NCBI GenBank assembly: GCA_038235385.1
Contig: JBBSTY010000083.1
Coordinates: 1 to 18,408, forward strand
Source of the DNA: JBBSTY01 sp038235385
Lineage (GTDB): Bacteria; Actinomycetota; Acidimicrobiia; Acidimicrobiales; Acidimicrobilacustridaceae
Length of the DNA: 18,408 nt
Reading direction: 5' to 3'
Program-made: the position numbers and the translations under genes
Shown here: one piece after another, positions 14,661-18,408 of the stretch
Layout of the letters: each line of letters begins with the position of its first letter
Position numbering within the stretch: position 1 is the first letter of the stretch
Notes under the pieces: model-generated
Told to the model about the DNA's origin: nothing
Database searches by the model: none
What the model saw: only the letters and a program-made list of their open reading frames with translations

Positions 14661-14977
14661 GGCTCCTCCCCCAGGATCGGCGGCACCCGGAAGCGACCGT
14701 CCTCGACCGCCGGCGCCTGACCCAGCACCTCGTCGCGATCGAGCGTTGCGCCGGCGACGTCGTCGCGCAGCACGTTCTGCAAGGGGTGGGGATGCGACAT
14801 CGCGGGCACGTCGGCGACGTCGAGCGCCTCGACGTCACGAGCGTGCTCGAGCACGTCGGCCAGTTGACCCGTGAACCGGTCGAGATCGGCGTCGGTCAGC
14901 GACAACCGGGCGAGGCGCGCCACGTAGGCGACGTCATCGCGGGTGATGGTGCCCGTGGGGGCGGTCTCGTCGGGCAT
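14657..14977 (-). CDS. gatC: Asp-tRNA(Asn)/Glu-tRNA(Gln) amidotransferase subunit C
   Basis: The 106-residue small subunit that wraps around GatA and GatB and stabilises the complex. ITRDDVAYVARLARLSLTD (near the N-terminus) and the C-terminal DEVLGQAPAVEDGRFRVPPI are the two family landmarks. MSHPHPLQNVLRDD lies between them. The ATG at 14977 is chosen because homology starts within ten residues. A TACGAT hexamer ends nine bases upstream and there is no Shine-Dalgarno, so a leaderless message is likely. The open frame to 15079 adds only unrelated residues upstream of that promoter. First gene of gatCAB. Confidence 0.95.
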   Translation of the reverse strand: MPDETAPTGTITRDDVAYVARLARLSLTDADLDRFTGQLADVLEHARDVEALDVADVPAMSHPHPLQNVLRDDVAGATLDRDEVLGQAPAVEDGRFRVPPILGEEP

Positions 14978-14986
14978 AGGGGGACC

Positions 14987-14992
14987 ATCGTA
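14987..14992 (-). promoter_or_regulatory. Candidate -10 hexamer TACGAT for gatCAB
   Basis: TACGAT on the minus strand ends nine bases before the gatC ATG. The expected transcription start falls within a few bases of the start codon. This fits a leaderless operon message, consistent with the lack of a ribosome-binding site. Confidence 0.5.
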
Positions 14993-15071
14993 GGCGGCGC
15001 CCGGAACCGCCCGATTCCGACGCCCACGACGGGCATCACCCTCCCGTAGGCACCCGTTCGGCCGACCGTCG

Positions 15072-15087
15072 CCGATCACCCGATCGG
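15072..15087. terminator. Weak hairpin after the DUF2510 gene
   Basis: CCGATC (15072-15077) and GATCGG (15082-15087) pair around a 4-base loop, 12 bases past the stop of the minus-strand DUF2510 gene. The stem is short and no T-run follows, so this is only a possible terminator before gatC. Confidence 0.3.
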
Positions 15088-15098
15088 TCCGGGGTGGA

Positions 15099-15644
15099 TC
15101 AGCTCGCGGTGGGCTGGCCGTCGGAGGTGTGCTCGGTCCACTGCTGGCCGTCCCAGTAGCGCAGCGCGGCGACGCCCTGCGGATCGGGGTGCCAGCCGGC
15201 GGGGACGGCCGCCGAGGCCGGCGCTGCCTGCTCGGCGGGGCCGGTGGTGGCGACGGGCTGGACGGGGCCGGTGCCGGCGGCGAGCGCCCCGGCGCTCATG
15301 TCGATCGGGCGCATCCCGAGATCGACCCACGTCCCGGGGAAGAAGACGATCCACGGCGCCTTCCACTCCACCACCGTGGCCTGCCCGGGGTACACATCGA
15401 TCGGGCGGGTGAGATCGCCCATCTTGAACCCGAAGTACGGGCACCAGACCCGCAGCTGATGTCGTCCGGCGGGGATCGGGTACACCTGCGTGCCCCACCC
15501 CTGGTTCAGCTCGCCGCTGCCGTTGATGGTGGCCTTGGCCGGGACCAGGTAGAGCAGGATGGCCAGGACGAAGAACGAGGTCTTGACCTCGATCGCGCCC
15601 ATCTGCGATTGGTCGGGCTGGCCGGACATGGTGGGATCACTCAC
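15099..15644 (-). CDS. DUF2510 domain protein with an upstream beta-rich domain
   Basis: A 181-residue protein of unknown function. The C-terminus PAGWHPDPQGVAALRYWDG followed by QQWTEHT (148-173) is a clear DUF2510 domain, a short tryptophan-rich module common in actinobacterial proteins. Residues 18-108 form a separate unit: a hydrophobic strand or possible membrane segment (SFFVLAILLYLVPAKATI, 23-40), then alternating polar/hydrophobic stretches (IPAGRHQLRVWCPYFGF, 57-73, and VEWKAPWIVFFPGTW, 92-106) that suggest a small beta-sandwich. An Ala/Pro-rich linker (about 117-147) joins the two. The GTG at 15644 has AGGAG nine bases upstream; an ATG five codons later is possible. A TACCCT hexamer at 15706-15711 fits its promoter. 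It lies upstream of gatCAB but probably forms its own unit. Confidence 0.82.
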   Translation of the reverse strand: MSDPTMSGQPDQSQMGAIEVKTSFFVLAILLYLVPAKATINGSGELNQGWGTQVYPIPAGRHQLRVWCPYFGFKMGDLTRPIDVYPGQATVVEWKAPWIVFFPGTWVDLGMRPIDMSAGALAAGTGPVQPVATTGPAEQAAPASAAVPAGWHPDPQGVAALRYWDGQQWTEHTSDGQPTAS

Positions 15645-15705
15645 TCGGATGCGCTCCTGGGTGGGTGCGGCTGGCTGACAGCAGCACCGCTGGCGGGAAG
15701 CACCG

Positions 15706-15711
15706 AGGGTA
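15706..15711 (-). promoter_or_regulatory. Candidate -10 hexamer TACCCT for the DUF2510 gene
   Basis: TACCCT fits TAnnnT on the minus strand. A start near 15699 would give a leader of about 55 bases with AGGAG before the GTG at 15644. No -35 is evident. Confidence 0.35.
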
Positions 15712-15824
15712 GCCGTGCTGTCGTGGCGGCCGTACACGACGACCGTCCGGGCGGGCAGGTGCCGGGGCGCACCGCGACCCGGACGCGGGCCGGCCCCGGC
15801 GACGCCGCTGGGATCCGTCGGGCG

Positions 15825-16133
15825 TCAGCGGTAGGGGTCGTCGGTGGCGGGTTCGTCCCACCAGGGCTGCGGTGCGGGCTTCCAGTCCGGGTCTTCGTAG
15901 ATGCAATCGACCGGACACGGGTCGAGGCACTTGCCGCAGCCCGAGCAGAGCTCGGGGATGATGATCACGTCGATGTCGTGGTTGAAGATGGCGCCGAACT
16001 GGGGTGGGCAGTGGCGGATGCACGTGTCGCAGTTGATGCAGATGCTCATGTCGATGATGAGCGGCGGGCTCTGCCACTTGGGGTTTCGCTCGTGCGATTC
16101 GAGGCGCCCAGCGCGCCCGGCGGAAACGGCCAT
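15825..16133 (-). CDS. Ferredoxin with two 4Fe-4S cluster motifs
   Basis: A 102-residue electron carrier. Two cysteine sets are visible: C32, C35, C38 and C42 (ICINCDTCIRHCPP) and C63, C66, C69 and C73 (CSGCGKCLDPCP), the classical pattern in which the fourth cysteine of each set binds the other cluster. A ninth cysteine, C77 (VDCIYED), follows. The loop between the sets (residues 43-62) includes the unusually hydrophobic HDIDVIIIPEL. The tail is short, acidic and tryptophan-rich (DPDWKPAPQPWWDEP). The ATG at 16133 is chosen because TACGCT ends eight bases upstream, suggesting a leaderless message, and because the strand LIID before the first cysteine must be included. The partner enzyme is not known. 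The oxygenase gene lies 64 bp upstream on the same strand, but PhyH-type oxygenases normally take electrons from 2-oxoglutarate and need no ferredoxin. Confidence 0.9.
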   Translation of the reverse strand: MAVSAGRAGRLESHERNPKWQSPPLIIDMSICINCDTCIRHCPPQFGAIFNHDIDVIIIPELCSGCGKCLDPCPVDCIYEDPDWKPAPQPWWDEPATDDPYR

Positions 16134-16141
16134 CGGGTCGA

Positions 16142-16147
16142 AGCGTA
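16142..16147 (-). promoter_or_regulatory. Candidate -10 hexamer TACGCT for the ferredoxin gene
   Basis: TACGCT fits TAnnnT on the minus strand and ends eight bases before the ATG at 16133. No Shine-Dalgarno is present. This matches the leaderless spacing seen at ilvD, gatC and the oxygenase gene. Confidence 0.45.
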
Positions 16148-16197
16148 CCGCCACCCGGGCCCGGGGACCGACGTGCCGTGGTGGTTCGGCGGTTCGA

Positions 16198-17022
16198 TCA
16201 GCCGTCGTAGAAGTACGGATCGTGCAACCCGAAGAGGGTGGCCTCGCGGCCCGACACCGACGACGCCACCCGTGGCGTGAGGTGGTTCACCTCGGCCGTG
16301 GTGCGGAGCCGCTGGGCGATGTCGCGGCGGCCGTAGTGGCACTGGAGGAAGAACCGACCGGAGGCACCCTCGCCCGACGGCATCCCCCGGTGCCAGATGT
16401 CGGAGCAGAAGAGCACGACGTCGCCGCGCGATCCGGTGAGCAGTTCGGGACCGCGGCCGTCGAGCTCGATCGACGGGTCGAACCTCACCGCATCCGGGAC
16501 GGGTTGGCCCGACCGGTGCGAACCGGGCACGACCGCCGTGGCGCCGTCGGCCTCGGTGAGATCGTCGAGCAGGAGGTGGGCGGCGACGACGAACACCGGA
16601 TACGGGATGCGGTCGTCCCACGGCACACCCGGCGGGCGGGGGACGTGCGGACCCGCGTCGGTGTGCCACGCCTGACCCCGGAACCCCACGGCCGGGTTGC
16701 GCCACAGCGTGTTGGCGATGACGTGGCAGTCGTCGCCGAGGAGGGGCTCGACCACGTCGAGGATCGATCGACGGGCGACGGCCTCGCGAGCCGCGGCCGA
16801 CCGGTTGCAGACCGCGTGACGGAACTGGTCGCCGAGCCGGGGAACGGGTCGGTCGTCGGTGGTGCGCGACAGGAGGCGCACCATCGAGGCCCGCAGGCGC
16901 CCGACGAGGGCAGCATCGAGCGCACCCGGCAGCACCGTCCAGCCGTCCCGGAGGAGCTGCTCGGTGGCGGCGGGCGTGGGCCGCTCGACATAGCGGAGGT
17001 TGTGGCCGGTGCGCTCGATCAC
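16198..17022 (-). CDS. Phytanoyl-CoA dioxygenase (PhyH) family oxygenase
   Basis: A 274-residue non-haem Fe(II)/2-oxoglutarate-dependent oxygenase by family. The metal-binding facial triad is visible: H120 and D122 (AWHTDAG) and H211 (SDIWHRGMPSG), with R223 (ASGRFFLQ) in the position that binds the 2-oxoglutarate carboxylate. VVPGSHRSG (164-172) is a further PhyH landmark, and the N-terminal LLRDGWTVLPGALD (23-36) is the typical opening. Family members hydroxylate lipids, amino acids and natural products; this substrate is not predictable. The GTG at 17022 is chosen because TACCCT ends eight bases upstream and family homology starts at once; the open frame to 17322 adds only Arg-rich shadow sequence. 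The gene is divergent from the proline-rich protein and upstream of the ferredoxin. Confidence 0.87.
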   Translation of the reverse strand: MIERTGHNLRYVERPTPAATEQLLRDGWTVLPGALDAALVGRLRASMVRLLSRTTDDRPVPRLGDQFRHAVCNRSAAAREAVARRSILDVVEPLLGDDCHVIANTLWRNPAVGFRGQAWHTDAGPHVPRPPGVPWDDRIPYPVFVVAAHLLLDDLTEADGATAVVPGSHRSGQPVPDAVRFDPSIELDGRGPELLTGSRGDVVLFCSDIWHRGMPSGEGASGRFFLQCHYGRRDIAQRLRTTAEVNHLTPRVASSVSGREATLFGLHDPYFYDG

Positions 17023-17030
17023 CGCGACGA

Positions 17031-17036
17031 AGGGTA
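17031..17036 (-). promoter_or_regulatory. Candidate -10 hexamer TACCCT for the PhyH-like gene
   Basis: TACCCT on the minus strand ends eight bases before the GTG at 17022, with no Shine-Dalgarno between. This again suggests a leaderless message and helps decide the start. Confidence 0.45.
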
Positions 17037-17150
17037 CCGGTCGGGTCCCGACCGTGACGGGCGACCGGCATCGCTGCACCCGCCGACGTGGCGCGGTGCG
17101 GTTCGGGCTCACGCGAGCACCGAGCGTCCGCGGACGCGAGACTGGGCCGC

Positions 17151-17249
17151 GTGACCGCCACCTCGTTCGTCCACCCCCCCGATCCGTCCGCTTGCGTCTC
17201 GGCGGCCATCGCCGACGGCGACGTCGTCTCGGCGAGGTCACCCCGATGA
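17151..17249 (+). CDS. Possible 32-residue leader ORF before the proline-rich gene
   Basis: A GTG-started frame of 32 codons (beginning MTATSFVHPPDPSACVS if GTG is read as Met) with G/C-rich third positions. Its TGA overlaps the ATG of the next gene (ATGA at 17246-17249), the same coupling used elsewhere in this window. No clear ribosome-binding site precedes the GTG. The peptide matches nothing I recognise. It could be a real small gene, an upstream ORF controlling the next gene, or chance in GC-rich DNA. Confidence 0.35.
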   Translation: MTATSFVHPPDPSACVSAAIADGDVVSARSPR

Positions 17250-18408
17250 GCGGCACCACCTCGATGGCGCCCGGCCAGGGCACCGCCATCATCGGCGAAC
17301 GGATCCTCGCCCTGTTCGCCACCGACCCGAGCGCGGCGCGGCCTCAGGCCCTGGCCCAACTGGTGATGATGGGTGCCGCCGCGTCGGAGATCGCCGACGC
17401 CCTCGCCGGTGCCACGGCGGGCCCCGAGCCGTTCGCCATCGTGATCGCCGAACCCGGCGGCCACCGGTTGCTCGTCGCCCAGACCGCGGTCGTGGTCGTC
17501 ACCGACCGCGACGGGACGGCGACGACCCACGCCGGCGACCCCGCCACCCCGTGGATCGACGTGGTGGTCGAGGCCCCCACCGAGCTGGTGCTGAAGCTCG
17601 GTCCGGGCGCCCCCGGTGATCCGAACGAGCCGATCGTGGTCGGCGTCTCCCGGGCCAGCATCGTGCGCCACCTCCCCGGCGCCGACGCGCCGGCGACACC
17701 GGTTTCCCCGCCTGCGGGCGGTACCCCACCACCGCCACCAGCACCTCCCGGCCCCGTGCCACCCCCGCCGGGCCCCGCACCCACACCACCCGGACCCATC
17801 CCGCCTCCACCCGGCGTCACCCCGCCACCGCCACCACGGCCACCCGGCCCCGTGCCGCCGCCGGGCCCCGCACCCACGCCGCCACCGCCCGGACCCGTCC
17901 CGCCGCCGCCCGGCGTCACCCCGCCGCCACCGCCACCCGGGCCCGTCCCGCCGCCATCCGGCGTCACTCCGCCGCCGCCACCGCCCGGGCCCGTCCCGCC
18001 GCCATCCGGCGTCACTCCGCCGCCACCGCCACCCGGACCCGTGCCGCCACCGGTCCCGGTGCCACCGCCACCCGGCGCCGCACCCCCGGCCGGGTCCACA
18101 CCCCCGCCGCCGCCCGCCCCCGTTCCGCCTCCGCCGAGCGCGACGCCACCGGTCTCGCCGCCACCGCCCCCCGGCGCCACACCACCGCCACCGCCGGTAC
18201 CGGGGCCACCGCCACCCGGTCCCGTGCCACCGCCCCCCGGTGCGACGCCCCCGCCCCCGCCGCCGCCCCCGACACCAGGCCCACCGCCGCCTGCGTCCGT
18301 TCCTCCTCCTCCGCCACGCGCACCCCTGCCCCCACCCGCCGGTGGCGCGCCGTTCGGGTCGGGACCGAGGCCACCACCGCCGCCCGGCGGATCGCCCCCG
18401 CCACCACC
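17246..18408 (+). CDS. Proline-rich protein of unknown function, cut by window edge
   Basis: I do not recognise this protein. The frame is open for 387 codons with no stop before the edge. Residues 1-150 are an ordinary domain: a helical part (IIGERILALFATDPSAARPQ, ALAQLVMMGAAASEIADALA) followed by likely beta strands (EPFAIVIAEPGGHRLLVAQT, VVVVTDRDG, WIDVVVEAPTELVLKLG). No signal peptide is seen. From residue 161 to the edge at least 225 residues are almost only Pro, Gly, Ala, Val, Thr and Ser, in PPPPPG and PPGPVPPP patterns including three tandem 16-residue repeats. Such tails form extended polyproline-II stalks or bind SH3/WW-like partners. A membrane or cell-wall anchor may follow beyond the window. 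The ATG at 17246 has GCGAGG eight bases upstream. A proline-rich linker in front of a membrane domain is common in actinobacteria. Confidence 0.75.
   Translation, partial: MSGTTSMAPGQGTAIIGERILALFATDPSAARPQALAQLVMMGAAASEIADALAGATAGPEPFAIVIAEPGGHRLLVAQTAVVVVTDRDGTATTHAGDPATPWIDVVVEAPTELVLKLGPGAPGDPNEPIVVGVSRASIVRHLPGADAPATPVSPPAGGTPPPPPAPPGPVPPPPGPAPTPPGPIPPPPGVTPPPPPRPPGPVPPPGPAPTPPPPGPVPPPPGVTPPPPPPGPVPPPSGVTPPPPPPGPVPPPSGVTPPPPPPGPVPPPVPVPPPPGAAPPAGSTPPPPPAPVPPPPSATPPVSPPPPPGATPPPPPVPGPPPPGPVPPPPGATPPPPPPPPTPGPPPPASVPPPPPRAPLPPPAGGAPFGSGPRPPPPPGGSPPPP
17885..18028 (+). repeat. Three tandem 48-bp repeats in the proline-rich gene
   Basis: Units at 17885-17932, 17933-17980 and 17981-18028 each encode 16 residues of the form PPGPVPPPxGVTPPPP, with x being Pro, Ser and Ser. 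The last two units differ at three of 48 bases, and the first and third at four. All are in frame. Looser copies of the same pattern lie at about 17750-17884 and after 18029. Confidence 0.9.

Noticed and set aside
15770..15824. GC-rich inverted motifs after the ferredoxin gene as a terminator
   Set aside because: Only 5-bp stems or stems with a loop too tight to form were found.
16046..17671. 541-codon minus-strand frame over the PhyH-like gene and beyond
   Set aside because: It is out of frame with the PhyH motifs, is Arg/Pro-rich, and crosses the divergent promoter region.
17885..18028. Regular repeats considered as a CRISPR array
   Set aside because: The units are contiguous without unique spacers, are in frame, and encode proline-rich sequence.
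17344..18180. Glycine-rich minus-strand frame resembling a PE-PGRS or silk-like protein
   Set aside because: The glycine codons are simply the complement of the proline codons in the plus-strand gene. The plus-strand frame also has an ordinary globular head and a plausible start.
1..18408. tRNA, rRNA, riboswitch, insertion sequence or attachment site
   Set aside because: I saw no cloverleaf, conserved riboswitch core, transposase-like frame or flanking terminal repeats by eye. A covariance-model scan would be needed to exclude small RNAs.

Overview
The window is about 70% GC, with coding third positions almost all G or C, frequent GTG starts and many 4-base start/stop overlaps. Together with an Eis-type acetyltransferase, a DUF2510 protein and the gatC-gatA-gatB order, this points to an actinobacterium. 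The lineage is probably high-GC and poorly sampled (an Acidimicrobiia-like organism would fit), but that placement is inference. The DNA looks like ordinary chromosome. I see no tRNA, rRNA, CRISPR array, insertion sequence or phage gene.

Layout. 1-2490 (minus): a dihydroxy-acid dehydratase (ilvD) cut by the window edge, preceded by a divergent glucose-6-phosphate dehydrogenase-family gene. 2491-2844: an AT-rich divergent control region with a repeated TGATCATG motif and a tiny ORF. 2845-3810 (plus): a TIGR01777-type NAD(P)-dependent epimerase. 3811-4095: no intact gene, a possible decayed reverse-strand gene end, and the promoter of the next operon. 4096-9168 (plus): five tightly coupled genes (ABC ATPase, ABC permease, ABC ATPase, ABC permease, MATE exporter) ending in a hairpin that overlaps the last stop codon. 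9191-11553 (minus): a small unknown protein, an Eis-like acetyltransferase and a small lipoprotein, with a perfect 13-bp hairpin between the last two. 11731-14977 (minus): gatB, gatA and gatC, transcribed gatC-gatA-gatB, for the Asp/Glu-tRNA amidotransferase. 15099-17022 (minus): a DUF2510 protein, a two-cluster ferredoxin and a phytanoyl-CoA dioxygenase-like oxygenase. 17151-18408 (plus): a possible 32-codon leader ORF overlapping a large proline-rich protein that runs off the right edge.

How the genes relate. GatCAB makes Gln-tRNA(Gln) and/or Asn-tRNA(Asn) by transamidation. The ABC/MATE block looks like one membrane export unit with two ATPase-permease pairs. IlvD serves branched-chain amino acid synthesis. 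Its G6PD-family neighbour keeps the catalytic dyad but has lost a lysine that normally holds the substrate phosphate, so its substrate is open. The other genes look like independent units.

The most useful observations are the substrate-site changes in the G6PD homologue, the double ABC plus MATE operon, a recurring TAnnnT hexamer 7-9 bases before start codons that suggests leaderless transcripts, and the unrecognised proline-rich protein with in-frame 48-bp tandem repeats. I found no convincing wholly new system. The proline-rich protein and the double ABC operon are the best candidates for follow-up.
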